From contig CM055193.1 of NCBI GenBank assembly GCA_029224185.1, positions 18,334,169 through 18,398,168 of the forward strand: a stretch of DNA of 64,000 nt. Reading direction: 5' to 3'. Below are positions 13,701 through 27,600 of this stretch, piece after piece (position 1 is the first letter of the stretch; each line of letters starts with the position of its first letter). The stretch comes from Karalla daura (taxonomy: Eukaryota > Chordata > Actinopteri > Chaetodontiformes > Leiognathidae). A program made the translations under genes and the position numbers. The notes below the pieces were generated by a model. That model was not told the DNA's origin. It searched no databases and was given only the letters and a program-made list of their open reading frames with translations.

Positions 13701-16276
13701 CATCAAGAGAAATCCAAATAACGCATTCCTCTCCACTCCCTCTAGTCCTCTGCCTCCTCTGTCCTTTAGTATTCCAAAGCAACTGTGACCTTATCTTAGT
13801 GGTTAAGGTGACATAGAGTCTGAGAAACTAATTGTTCAGATTTGGTACAAACCCCTCGTGGCCACAGATGCCACAGACAATTCATTTTCAACACAAGAAC
13901 ATATGCTCGAGGACATAAAACCCTGCTTTGTTGTGGTCTGGACATAATGCAGAAAAACTGAACGAGTGCAAGAACACAGTACAGTGGAGCGCGTGGATTT
14001 CGACCCCCTCTGTGCTGAGTCGGATGTTTTGGTGAACAGCTATTTCCTTCCCCCACGCTCCACTTGACGGTCTCTAAGGCGGACGCAGCTCTCGGCGGGT
14101 GATTTGCGCCACTCCCCACCTGCCTTCGGTGCGCCTCGGGCTCGCTTTGCTAATTGGTTTTGGCCGTCGGACCCGCAGAGTTGAACAGAGAGCTGAAGCA
14201 GCCGGGTCTCAGCCTGACCTCTTTGTTCCAGATGAGTTCAGACTCTGAAAGGCTATTCAGCAGGGTTAACACTAAACAGTCTCAGTGTTTCTCCACTTGT
14301 TATCCCCCGGTCCTACGTTTGCTTCCTCCGCCACAGAGATAATCAACACAACGGTCTGATCCGTGTTAATCCTCTAATAATGGCAATATCGAGGAACATG
14401 AGGTGAATATCAAGTGTATGGGACCTCTCGTTTTGTCTCTCCCGTCTCCAGGCTTGCTGCATATCAGTGTGGCTGATCCGGGCTCAGCCACCAGGTATGT
14501 TTATCTCTTATCAGAGAATAGCTGAAAAAGAAAATACCAAAGTGCAAATGCACACTCTCACTGGCACCGAGTCGACAAGCTGGAGCAGGTTTAAGTGACA
14601 GTAGTAGTGATACAGGAACAGAGAAACGCTGCTTTCTGAACTCTTTCTCTTTCTCACACACACACACACACGGTGTGTGGTACATAAGTACCTGTTGCGG
14701 TGCGGCAGCGTCACAGTGTAGAGCTGCTCGGTCGGCAGCAGGTTTCCACAGCGCAGGCTGGAGGGCAGCAGCACCGATGTGATGCTAACTACAGCCTCCC
14801 AGTCCTCTGTGGACTACACACACACACACACACGGGATGGAGTTAAACAGAGGCTCATCACTTGGGACAAACTGCAGGGGTCTGGCAGGCCGCGGCCTCG
14901 CACCTCGGCCTCGTAGCGGATCATGATGTCGTACTCCATGGCATAGGGGATGTCGTCGATGGTGAACACCAGGCCGGCGCCGTCTTTGACGCGGGCGAAG
15001 CCGGGCCCCGTCCACGACACCATGTGGCTGGGAGTGTGCGGCCTATGGACGGGCCTCACGTCAGGCTGCGATGCAGAGGGGGAGATCAAGGAAATTCTTG
15101 TTTTTTTAACCGTTCACAGGGCCGACTGAAACATGTAACCGTGATGCTAGAAAAGTTGAGACTGCTCACTGCTATATATTCACAGTTCTTTTTCTTTTTT
15201 AGTTCGAACTGACTAATTTGACAGGACTGCATGGACTATGGTCCCATTATCACCATTAAGGAACGCACTGCTGATTCCCTTTGATAGTTTCTACAGTATA
15301 ACCTATCATTAACAGGCAACATACTGGGCCACTGAGCACAGCTTTTAAAGTTTGGGCTGTACTTGTCAGAGGGGAGTTCTCTCCACCTGCAAATTTCATC
15401 CACTCAGCATAATGAATACATCAGTGAATTCACCATCCTTACATATGAAATATCTAACAACTGCCTATTTTCAGGACTGTGCAAAGGGTTATATATATAT
15501 AGATAGATATACAGATATTATCACAGCTTCTAGCCTCAAGAAAAGGACCTAAAGCATTTGGAATCTATGAAATTGCGACAAATGGAAAAATTGGACAATC
15601 ACAGTCACACTTTGACAACACTGAGCAGTTTGACAAGCGGGTTCCTGTGGACGCGTGTCTATTACTGGACCCGGAGAAGGACTCGGAGCCGACGTCCTAC
15701 TGTTTGCTGGAGCTGGCGGATGCGTCGGAGCGCGGCACGGTGCTGCTGCGAGTTGGTGATGCGGCGGTGGCGGCGGTGCCTCCTCAGCTGGTTGCTCAGG
15801 TGCTGGACACAGTCGGTCTCGGCCTGGGGACGCACTTTGCCCTGAGCGGAGAGAGGAGGAGAGGCAGGAGAGGGGTTTCATGCACGTGCCATTCATGTTT
15901 TCTCATGGGGAACATGTGTTAGCACCTCCAGAGGGGTTCATCTCCTTGTTACGTAGGTGAAAACGACTGCAGGAGCGTGACGGAAACGGACAAAGAATGC
16001 AAAACTGTGTGTCATACACACAGTTACACACTGTGTGTGTGTGTGTGTGTGTGTGCAGAGCAGTGGTAATCAGAACTGACAGGTTGGTATCTGTGCCACT
16101 TTCTGATCTTTTTATGGACCACTGCAGTTTGGTTCCCGCAGAGAAACACAGGAATGCGACTGTCTTTCAGCAAGCGCTATCTATTTCCATCAAGCGAGAT
16201 GATCAGCCATAAAGACAATGACTCAACTGTTAAAGGACAATCTCTCTGCTTCTGGCATCTTGGACTGTTACCTTCT

Positions 16277-16335
<59 letters not shown>

Positions 16336-19300
16336 ACATCCTGAAGTCAGTTTGTTTTTCTCCCAAAACATTCCTGTAGTAGTGATGTTGTAAGGACGGG
16401 GTGTCTGAGCTTGCCCAAAGGCCCGGATGTCGAAGTGGGGGAGGAGGGGACAGATAAGGAGCTGGGTCTTTTTTAGAGAGGAGGGGACGGACATGGGAGG
16501 AGGGTGTTGAATGAGGCAAACGGAGACAGAAGAGAAGGTGTCAGAGTGAAATTGTAGATGTCAGACTGGAGAATAGAGAAGATGATGCAGGGCAGAAAGA
16601 GGACTGATGAGAGGTTGAGGTGAGAGAGGCGAGATATTAACAAGTCAAGTCAGTTCTTAAGATCTTAACCTTTAAATCAGGGGACACGTCAGGGCTGTCT
16701 TTACTTACCATATCCTGGTTATTCTGCTCTACAGTACATGCTGTTATTCAATCACTTTGTTTCTGAGAACTGACAGTGTTGTCACCATGCTGGCATTTGA
16801 GCCCAGTTAAGCTAGGAAATAGAGCAGCAAACTTGTAAAAGGCTGATGTAGCAGAAGGAGGAGGTTTTTTTTGCTTTTCATATTTGGAAAATAAAGCAGA
16901 TGGAGGAGTTTTTTTGGGGTTTTTTTTGCTTTTTGTATTTGGATAGTAAAGCAGAAACATTCCAACACCAGCGCTCAAGCTCAAGTGTCCTTCACAAAGT
17001 TAACCTTGGAGGAAAACAAAATGACATCTCTTTGTTTGAGTCATAACATCCCCAAAGACCCGATGTCTGACTTGTGACTGCACAGAGTGTTTAGGATAGA
17101 CAAGACGATAAACTTATCGGATTAGGCCTTGTGTGTGCAGCGATTCGTTCTTTTCCAGTAACTGTGCTACGTCAAGGGTTCGAGGCCGTTTCAAGGAGTT
17201 TCTCTTTGTTAAGTCAGAAATTGTAACAGGACAGACACACACACACACAGGAAGAACATGCAACCACCACTGTCAGCCATCATACCACAGCTCCTATTCC
17301 AGCAGGTCAGCACACATTTCACCAACATCGCGTTTGACGTGAGGATCTAATCTTTGTCTCACAGTGGACTCACAGTGAGCGCGAGTCATGTTATTGACCT
17401 GCAGTGTAATGAGCTCACCGGGAGTGCAGAGTCTCCGGGTGAATGTCCCGCGCTGTCTTCGGCTTCGTATTTGTAGAAGTCCAGCGGGGCGCAGAAATAC
17501 CCGGGCTGCACCTCTGAGCACTGTCGACCAATCAGGTGCCTCCTGCAGTCACACTGGCCGCTGTCCATCATGCACCTGAAGAAAAGGCAGAGACGAACTC
17601 TCAGTGCATCGGAACTTTTTTTTTTCCTTCTCTCCATTCAAAAGCTTTCTGAATATGCCTGCCTGTTGTTGTAGGCTCCACCGAAATCACAGTCGCAAGG
17701 TCTGCAGCCGGCCAGGTCGTTACTGAGCCCCCAGTACTCTGGCTGTAGGGGGCAGACAAACAGAAAAGCAAGAAACATGAAAAAAAAAGTTTTATGAATC
17801 GACAGATCATCAACTCCCTGGTGGAGCAACTGTATTAAAAATGTGAAAAAAAATGGAAATATGCATTTCCTAAAAAGATTTTATTTCCTCTTGTTTACAT
17901 GGCCCTGATGTACATGTTTGTGATTGCTCAGTGTTTCATCTTTTAGTTTGGATGATTTCTTGTCTTGTCTTGTCTTGATTTCTTACTGTCTCTCCACCAA
18001 TCCCCTCCTGTGTCTCCAGGTGCAATTCTGGATGGTCCTTCCTGTCTCTGTGCCTACTCCATGTTTGTTTCTGACTTTGTTTCTGCTTTCCTGTTTTGTT
18101 TGGACCCGTTTCTCCTATGATGTTTACCTCAACCCCCAAGACAAGGCACATTGTTACTGACCAGACACTGGTTGCAGTAGCGTCCAGTGACGTATCGTTT
18201 GCAGGAACAGTCTCCGCTGATCTGGTCGCAGGGCGCTCCCATCATGATGATGCCCCGAGGGTCGCAGTTGCAAGCTGTTGGACACGCGGACAAAGAATTA
18301 GACCTTGACCACCGATCCAAACCTGCAGAGAATCCCATCCACTCCTGTGCAATCGCGCTCTCACACACACACACACACTTACGCTGACAGCCCAGCGGGT
18401 CGTTCTGGCTTAGGCCGTAGTACCCCTCCTTGCAGTCGTCGCAGCGCGTGCCTTTGACGTTGGCTTTGCAGCGACACTGTCCCGCGATCATCCCCATGTC
18501 CGGGTCGGTGTGGCCGTCACACACGCCCCCCTCCAACGAGCCCACCGGGTCACAGTCGCAGGCTAGAGGTCGGGTTCGGGCAGAGAACGGAGGGAACGAG
18601 GAACAAAAAGACATGATGAAAAACTGTGACAAGAATAAATCTCCTTCATGACACACACAGACACACACACAGCGACTGCTGTCCTAATAACAAGGACTCG
18701 ACTATGATTAAGCTGCAGAAAGGCTGTTAAAACACACTGTTTCGCACACTGTATTCAATAAGAATCCTGTCAAGCGCAGAGGTCAAGGTTTGTTGCATTG
18801 GCTCTCAACCTCCTATTTTTTTTCTTTAAGAAAATATTCTGCTATTCATCCTCAAACTTTCCCCTACAAATGAAACTGTTTGTCCTCTTCTAGCTACATC
18901 AACAATCCCTTTTCTACGCGAAGGGTTTTGTATGACACTCGAAAATCAAGTCATAAAAACACGCTCATCTTCAAACTCACCCACGCAGACGCGCGGGTCC
19001 CTGATGTCCCTGGCAGGGTCCGTGTAGTAGAAGGGCTTGCACATCTCGCAGTTGCGTCCCATGGTGTTGTGCAGACAGTCGTCACACACTCCCCCGCTGA
19101 CGTTCCCAGTGGCCAAGTACACGGCCATGTCGAAGTGACACTGGCCGGAGTGGCCGTTACAGTTGCACTCTGGGAAAACAAGCAGGAGGATGAACATCTG
19201 CTCACACCTACCCTCTCACAATGTGTGTGTGTGTGCGTGTGCTCTCACCTCTGCAGGTGTGGGGGTTCTCCGCCTCGGCCGGCCTCCACGGCAGGTCGTT

Positions 19301-22300
19301 GTGGAAGTCCCTGCAGCGTTCACAGTTCAGGCCCTCCGTGTTGTGCTTGCAGACGCACCGACCGTGGATCTGCCCGGTCACGGGAAAGCAACAAGGTGAG
19401 CGAGGTCGAAAATCGCCCAGCGCCTCCCTGACCCGAGACGAGTTGGGACGTGCTGCCTCACCATGCCGCTCCCCCTGGCGTCGACGCCCGGCACGGGCGC
19501 GCACTCCGAGGCGTGTCCGTAGCAGAAGCAGCTCCCCCGCACCACCAGCTCGTAGATGGCGTAGTAGTACTTCTGCAGGACGTCGAAGCGCCGGTCCAGC
19601 AGGTCGTCCCCCAACGTGTTCAGCTTGGTGAAGTTGATCCGCAGGTTGGTGATACGTAGAAGTTCTTTGAGGGGGGGGGGCAGGTACACACAGTCAAAAG
19701 GATTTCTTTGTCTAGTAATCCATTTCATGACAAAGATGATATGTGTGTACTTGAGCTGTTTTTTAGTAACTTGAGTGGAAGTTTAAATGAGAAATGCTCA
19801 TTTTTATGTATTTATTTTATGCTTTTATTGTAGAAATAAACATTGTGTCTATGGTTCGAATTCATCTGAATTCAGATAGGGCTGTGCTGCTATCGACAAC
19901 GGGCACTGACCTTGGATGTCTAAGCTGTAGGGGTCTTTCACATGAATGGCTGGATCCAGGACTTTATAAATTACCTTGAGCACAAGAACAAAACATCTTC
20001 AGCGAGAGAGAGTGACGAATTCCTTTCGAAGGTCATGACGACCGAAAACAACAGATGTTCAACAAAAGAAAAAAAATACAGGCAGTCCAAGCTGGAAAAA
20101 AAGTTTCTTTCAAACTGTTCTCTCGTATAAATATATATGATCACCAACACAGATGTATTGATCCAGTTTCCAAGAAAAAGCTCCAAAGCTCTGTTGTTTA
20201 CTGAGGAATACCATCTGACATGAACATCCGTAGCAAGCAAGGAGTAGGAGTAGCAGGCTAAAGCCTAAATGTGGTTTCAAGGTAGAAATCAAAGAGCAGC
20301 ACAACCTAAATATACGATTTTCTTAAAAAAGGACTGGTAAAATAAAGACACTCCTATGTTCACACCAGAGAATAAAGGAAAAATACTCCTTTCACCCACC
20401 ATTAGACAGTTTAAAGACAATTTGAGCCATACATATTAACTTTCTATATTCACTAAGTAGTGCCAGCTGGCTTTGTCTGCCATTCCTCAGCTGGATTCAA
20501 TGTGTTTTTCAGCAGGACAAACACATTCGCCAGCATTTGTCATCATGTGTTTATCAAATGTCTTTGTGCAGCATGTCAGCTTTAAATACTGCAGAGAGTT
20601 AAATATGAAACCCACCGTACGTGACATTTAATGCAGAGCGCCACTGAACAGACGTGATGGAGACGGACTCTCCTCTTTACCCAGCGCCTTTTATTTTGAC
20701 AAAGCAGCTGCTAAACCAGTGTTTGTCGGAGAGTTTGGGCACAAGCGCTGTTACCGTGGCAACCACAGACTTCTCCAAATCAGTTGGGACAAACGTGTTG
20801 GGAAATGTTAAATGTCATTGCATCTTTCCAACTCTTATTTGCTTCTCGATCCGCAGGTAATGGGTGCGAGGCCCAACACTTCTCGCACCAGGTCACATTC
20901 ACCTTTGCATAGTGCACAGTGCGAACATGTTAAAACTCCAACGTCTGTTGGATATTTTGTGTTTAAGGGGGTATAAATAGAAGTATATCGTTGATCTATA
21001 TTTGAAGGGCCCGGGTGCCAGAGACCTGACCAATGTGAGCCTCATCCTTTCGCTCTGACGGGTCTCCATGTCCGACATGTCTCTACGGTTACGGCCTTCA
21101 CTGCTTTATTTCTCACCTCTCCGTTGGTGGAGGGCTCAATGTCGGAGTAGCGTTCCTCGCAGATGATGTCGTTGATGTGGTGCAGACCGTGCGCGGGGAT
21201 GCTGGGAAAGGTCCTGGTACAGTTGGAGGCAAAGTAGCGGTAGGGGCGCCACGTGCGGCCGAAATCGGCCGACCGCTCGATGATCATGGCCGCCGGTCGG
21301 AAAGTCTGAGAAGCAAAAGAGAGAAAGAGAATGAGGGTTCTGTATATGTCCTCTGGTCTTTTAATGTAATTTTCCTTCAGTAGCTAGATACAAAAACACT
21401 TGCAGACCTTAAATTTCATGATCAGATGTGTGAAGTGGAATTCGGCCTCCAGGTTGAGTCGGATGCTGACGTTCTCCTGTCCTGTGGAGGAAACGAGAGT
21501 CTGAGACCGTCATTACTTCCCTCTCAGAAAATAACTGCTGCAGTAAGTTACACTGCTGTTATTATAAAGCATCTCTCTCTCGCACTTGTCTACTGAGAGT
21601 AAACAGGCAATAGCGGATGCAGTACCGTTGACGGACTGCCACCAGGTGCTGTCTCCGTTTCCGTCCATGAGGTAGATGACGTTTTCGATGCGGTGGCTGT
21701 TGCGGTGGCGGTACGGATCGTAGCGGTGCTGCGAGTTACACTCGAAACACTTGTCCGACTCCTGTCGAGGCAGAAAACACCCACGTTCACTCCTGGGCAA
21801 TTTGGTGCCTCAGAATATAGAAAAAAAAAACGTTTTTCAACAATCTTAAAATGCTGCAGAGAAAGAGCGTGATGTTAACCGGACAGGTCGGGAACACGTG
21901 CATGGTGTTCGATTGAGCCGTTGCCTCAGTTTATGGGCTTTCATCTGTCAGGCTGCAATAATGCGGCTAATGTGCACCGGAGTGCCACTACCAGTGTGAA
22001 TGGGACAAAAGCCAGAGGGGACTGGACTGTGCCTCCACTGAGTCAGAAGATTAAAGGGGAAAATGGTCAGCGGGAGAGAAGAGAAAGCAAGCGGAGAAAG
22101 AGTGGAAGGAGGAGAGCAGCGGCATGTGAGAGAAAGAGCAATAGAGAGGAGGATAGAGAGACGGAGGCAGGTGTTGAAATCAGGCTGCAATGTAATCAGC
22201 ATGTAATCAGTGTAAGATGGCTTTATCTGCATTTTTATCTTGGTTGGAGCAACTGTGACAAACCCAATTTTTCATCACCTCCTGGGGATCGTTTCTGTTC

Positions 22301-24170
22301 CTCAAAGAGAAATGACATTTCACTCTGAAACTCAGTGTGGCACAGAAGGGTAACACATCCAAGCGAGGGGGACAAGGAGCGAATGGGGAATGAAGGGGGA
22401 AATGCAGAAGAAGAGGAGGAAGAGCCTGGAGTCAGAGGGCATGGGAAAGACACAGGAATGTGGGGACCAAGGCCAAGAGCGAGCGCTCGAGTGAAGGAGC
22501 GCGTTAGAAAATCTGGAGAGGGGGGTTTAGAGAAAGGCCGGCACAGGTGAGAGAAGTGGTGGAGAGGGCTCTCTCCAACAGCTCAGCGGGGGTGAGGGAC
22601 AAAGAAGGGGGCTGGCAGAGAGCGAGGGAGATGCTGAGAGGGAGAGAGGGTAGGAGACCGGGGGCTGAGTTGGAGAGGAGGCCATGGAGAGGGGAGCAGG
22701 CGGAGGGGGCGTGGGTAAACAGGCAGATGAGGGCTGAAGTGGCGAGAGAGAGAACGTGGATTCCAGGGCAGCGTTTCTTAATTAGGTTGTTGTCAGGGGT
22801 GATTAAGCTGCCCACAACAACATGACTGTTAACGAGTCCCAGTCGAGGCCCGGCTGCCTAGAGCGTGCTGCTAGGATGCCGACGTGCACGGCCACATGTG
22901 CCCACTTGTGCATGTGTGTGAGGCTCCCCTTCCTCACCTACCATCTCTAATCCTGTCATACAACGGCCCGGCTACTGACTAGGATGTTCCTCTCTGCACA
23001 GGAGCATCCTAATGCACTGAGCACATCATGAGACAGTGAATGAACAGTACCGGAAAAGCTTTGGAGATTTACTCAGATGTTCCTGCCTGTGCTATTAACA
23101 CCAGTAAATCTTAATTTGATTTCCTATTCAGGCTCTCTGTCACAGACACTGTATACAGCTTGGTTCGGTGTTCGGTGGAAACGTGTGTGGCTTTAAAAGC
23201 CTCCCTCCCTCCTTCCTCCGGGCTCTTATTTATCTCCCATTAGTCAAGCCTGGTCAGCTCAACCACAAGGCTTTCTGCTGCCACAATACGCTGATGTAAG
23301 TCCAATGTTGATTTGGAAACACGTCTTTGTTAGGCCAGCTTTTGCAGAATGAAGTAGTCCCCGCCTCTCTCTTTCAGTTTCGTTACAAGTCCGAAACTGA
23401 TATTTCCCCGCTGTTGGCTCACTTTTAACAGCTCGCTCTGACTTCCTGTGCATCATCCTGTTCCAATTTTCTCATTTGCCATACAAAGTTTCTCAATTTC
23501 CTCCTTCGCATTTCCTCCTCCTTTCTCTTGCCATGGCAGCTCGTCTAAAGTTGCAGCTAAGCTGCATTCGTCCAAGTGGGTCTAAGGTCCAAATGAGCAG
23601 TCGCTAAGAGCTTTGCTTCTCCAAGGATACAGCTACGCATAACGACTGTGCAATTCGATCTCGTGAGGCGAGAAGAAAAAAAGGAACAACAGGGAGGATG
23701 TCAAACAGAAATGACTGATGAACTTGCGTGTCATTTAAAGGCCCTGAGATAAATGTTTAGTGGGGGGCCTCTGACAGAGCAGCAGTGCCCCACACCTGGA
23801 TTTACGATAAAACAGGTTGTCACCGTCTCCTGCCCCTCATTGTAGTCGAGGGCCCCTCGCCAATCAGAGAGTGTCAATCATGTTCACCTGGAAGTTGACA
23901 CTGTTGCATACCCCCGCCCTGAGGCAATGGAAATGCAGGCATGTCCATGCATGGAAACGTATGTAGTATCCGGATGCTGGAGAGACGACTGTCAACATGA
24001 CGTTGAACATGTTACGGATTTATGTCGAGGAGGGTCAGACGGAGGAACGAGGTGAATGGGGACGCGGTAACTGCATTGTGTTCTGCAGCGTGGGTTTTGT
24101 TCACATAAATCTCCACACTCCTACAGTCCAGAACCACACGTGCTTAAGTCAAGGGTCAATTGCCCCTACA

Positions 24171-24226
<56 letters not shown>

Positions 24227-24592
24227 ACAGCTTGTCCTGGGTGTGTACCCTGCCTTTGCCCTGTGTGAGATACAGTAGGCTCCAGCAGACCCCCGTGACA
24301 CTGTTGGCTCCAAAGCTGATAAGATAATGGGTGGATGGATAATTGCAATCATTCATTTTTCAGGTCTCTTCAATTATTTGTACTTATTTCCACCTTTTTG
24401 CCATAAGTGCACCCTTTGGGATCGAAGGACAATCATCTTATCTTACTCCTATCTGATATTCATGAGGTGGGGACACAAATTCATCCTGAAAGACCTGAAA
24501 TCTAAAAAATGTGAGAATCATTTGCACTGCTGAAATCCCCCCCGTGGTGATCAGATACTGAGGAGATTAAAGCATGTACGTGCATATGTACA

Positions 24593-24629
<37 letters not shown>

Positions 24630-27600
24630 GACTAAGGTGTGTCCGACTTGTGTGTCTACACCTGGGGTACGATACTGAAAGGACGGGTCGCGTCAGGGGG
24701 CCTTGCTCACGCTTCAAACAAACAGACAGATGAACAAATGAAGACGGACGAGTGGATGAGGATGGAGATGGATGAATGCCTGAAAGAGAGGGCAAACAGC
24801 CCATCCCGTCTTTCCTTGCTGTCACTACATGGTATTGTGGGAGGGGGTGTGGGGGTTGGGGGTGGTGGAGGAGCGAGGGTGAAAGTGTAGAGAGACGTTT
24901 CACGAGTGAGAACTCGGTGGAACAGCGCAGCACATATTAGGAGGTGGAGAAAGAAACCTAAAAAAAACATGATTGGAAAATCATAATCAGCTATTACAAA
25001 CGGCCTGTGATTAGTGTGACGCTGACCTGCAGGTGACTGACGATGCAGTAGTGCTCCGGTCCAGCCAGACCGCAGGTGGAGGTGGCCGAGAGGTTGACCG
25101 CCCGTCCAATCAGAAGGTTTCCCGTGGCAGGGTAGCAGCTTCCCTCTGTGCAGCCGTGCGGGCCTGATGGGAACTCTTGTCCAGACACACTCAGAGCTGG
25201 AACAGGGACACACGATGGGGTTAAATATCATCAAACATTGACAAAAACCGCATTGGCTGCACTGTTGCCTGATAGCTAGTGGCTTAGTCCCGGTAAAAGT
25301 CAAACTTTGTAATAATTACGTTGTTAAGAGTGTCCGTGTGATTGTGGTGTTTCAAACTGAATTTGCTCTATTGAGGCAAACTGATGTTGATGAATCCACA
25401 GTTATTAGTGCAATGTTCAAATCACAACAATACAGACTAATGAGCAAATTGTAAAGGTGTGACGTTGCGGGTGGAATAAGCTGTATGGAGTAAATGTGTA
25501 TGTACAGCATGGAGACCACCTCCTCATGGACGCTATGCTCCAGGGGCGTGGATTGGAAGCGGTCACAGTCATTGTTGTGGTTTAACATTTGAGACACTGC
25601 CTGACGTCCCAGAAAGTAATCGCTTTAATGGACGACAAAAAACTACAAATTCGCGAACATGTCCTGGACCTGTTCCCCTCAAGCTCTCTGCCTCAGCCAT
25701 GTAAACTGTCTGCCTGAGCGGCTCTGAAAAACGTCGAGGTTATGCAAGAGAGACGGCAGGGGTAACGGTGCGAGGAGAGGAGACAATGAGATGAACTCGG
25801 ATTGAGAAGAACTGAAAAGTGGACAGAGAGAGACAACGCAGGCGGACCCAAACCCGACAAACGCAGTTTGAGCGGCCCTCAGATAAATAGCCATCGAGAT
25901 CAGATGACCTGTATCTCAATGGGTCAAAAAGAAAAGTCTCGGACATGAGGTACACAATACAGCACACGTGATGTGCAAGGACACTCGTATCGATGTGCAT
26001 AAGTGTGCCTGCACGACAAGGACAGAGGCTCCATTATGAGACGCTCACAGAGCGATAGGGGCACGAGAGATGTTGACAGAGATACCGGAGGACCTTTTCA
26101 TCCTGTTGATGTTAAGAAAAGACCTAGCAGCGACGTGTCGGGGCACGACAGGAGAGACTTGGACAGTTCTGCATGGAAACGTAAACACGGCTCCGTCAAG
26201 CAGTCGACAGTCTGTAAAGTTGCTGCCGCCGTTGTGATCTCGCGGACGATCTCATTCAAAACATATTCATTAAAACTCACATGAATGTTTGAGGAGCCAA
26301 TGACTTTACATCTTACTAATCGAGGTCAGCTTGTTGAGAAGGGGGTTTTCATCTACATCCTCCCGTCGTTGTTCACATACATCTTTGTGTCTCTGAGTGA
26401 AGTGCCTCCATTTGTGTAGCACTTGAAGCTGTATTAACTGCATTACATCTCTTAGATGTAGAGTGTCCTTTGTAAAAGCATTGCTGTCCATGAAAAAAAC
26501 CCATTATTATGTGTATTATAAGTCGGTACCAAGAAACCATATGTGTAGACCGCACTGAAGTACACATACAGGCGTCAGACTGCCATACAAGGAGAAGAGG
26601 CTGGAGAATCATGTCAATACATGTGTGGATGAAATAATGAGTAAATAATGAGTGATAGCACTGTCTGGTTGCCTGGTTGCTAAAACCATTACGTTATAGT
26701 TCTTATTCATGTTATAAGCCTTTCGTGTGCAGGTTGACATTATTATCCAGCCTTTTTTTCAAACGCTGTGAGCTGGTTTTGTAAGAGGACGCGCCTCTTG
26801 TCCCGTCGCGGAGATCTGGACAAGTTCTGTAAACGAGCTTTCAATCAGACTTTATTTTCAAGTAGATCAGGCTGGGTCTCCTTTGGTGTAGCGGAAGGCG
26901 ATGACGGGATCTGTCCATGATTGACGCCTTTCTGACAGTAAAATGGAGGATTAGGAGCGCGACAAATGCAACAAAGGATTTAAAACTGATCTAAATGAAA
27001 TCCAAAAACCTGTGTCAACATTTGAAGGGAGTGGAAGTCATTTTCTAAGACTTGGGGGAAAAAAAACACCAGATTCTCCTGTCAACACACACTCACTCAC
27101 ACACACACACACACACATGCAACAATTGTCTATGCGTGTATAAATATCTTGGCTCCAGTTCAAGTAAAAGATTTAACAGAGGCAGATTTTCTGAATTCCT
27201 GTGAAGCATTAACAATGCCTGGCTAACAGTGTTTGCAATTCCCCCGACAAAACCTGCCAGAAAACACGGCACACAATCAGATTGCCGCCTGGTTCCACTC
27301 CATGGGTATAGTATGGCAAATATAAAGAGGGATCACAGTATAAAGATACACCTATTTGCACACACTGCATAGGCAGGTGCATATGCATTCAGTGTGTACA
27401 CACTGAGCTGCACATAAATGGGCTGGAGGGCAAAACCTGTGTACTGTAGATAACCATCAAACACGCCCCGGCTGAACATAAAACACAAGGCAGCACTGAA
27501 AATCCCGACTGTGATGTAAAGATTAAATACTGTAAAAATACCTCTCTGGATCACCACATTGTAGGAGAATAAGAGAGCCCATAACGTGGCCCAAACGAGT

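Larger units (their letters stand above)
15066..17418. other. lamb4 intron (2.35 kb)
   Basis: Apart from the plus-strand frame described separately, it holds a TG run at 16034-16058 and a CT run at 16281-16332. The minus-strand reading of 15640-15850 has an acceptor-like AG near 15843 but ends in TAA-TAG without a donor, so it is not a laminin exon. Confidence 0.5.

Noticed and set aside
15639..15845. Minus-strand candidate as an extra laminin exon with a good acceptor at 15843
   Set aside because: It would be Arg-rich, ends in TAA-TAG with no donor, and the flanking laminin exons join in phase without it.
22335..22825. Open frames of about 70-100 codons on both strands in a purine-rich tract
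   Set aside because: Biased composition removes stops; the peptides are Arg/Glu/Gly or Ser/Leu/Pro low-complexity.
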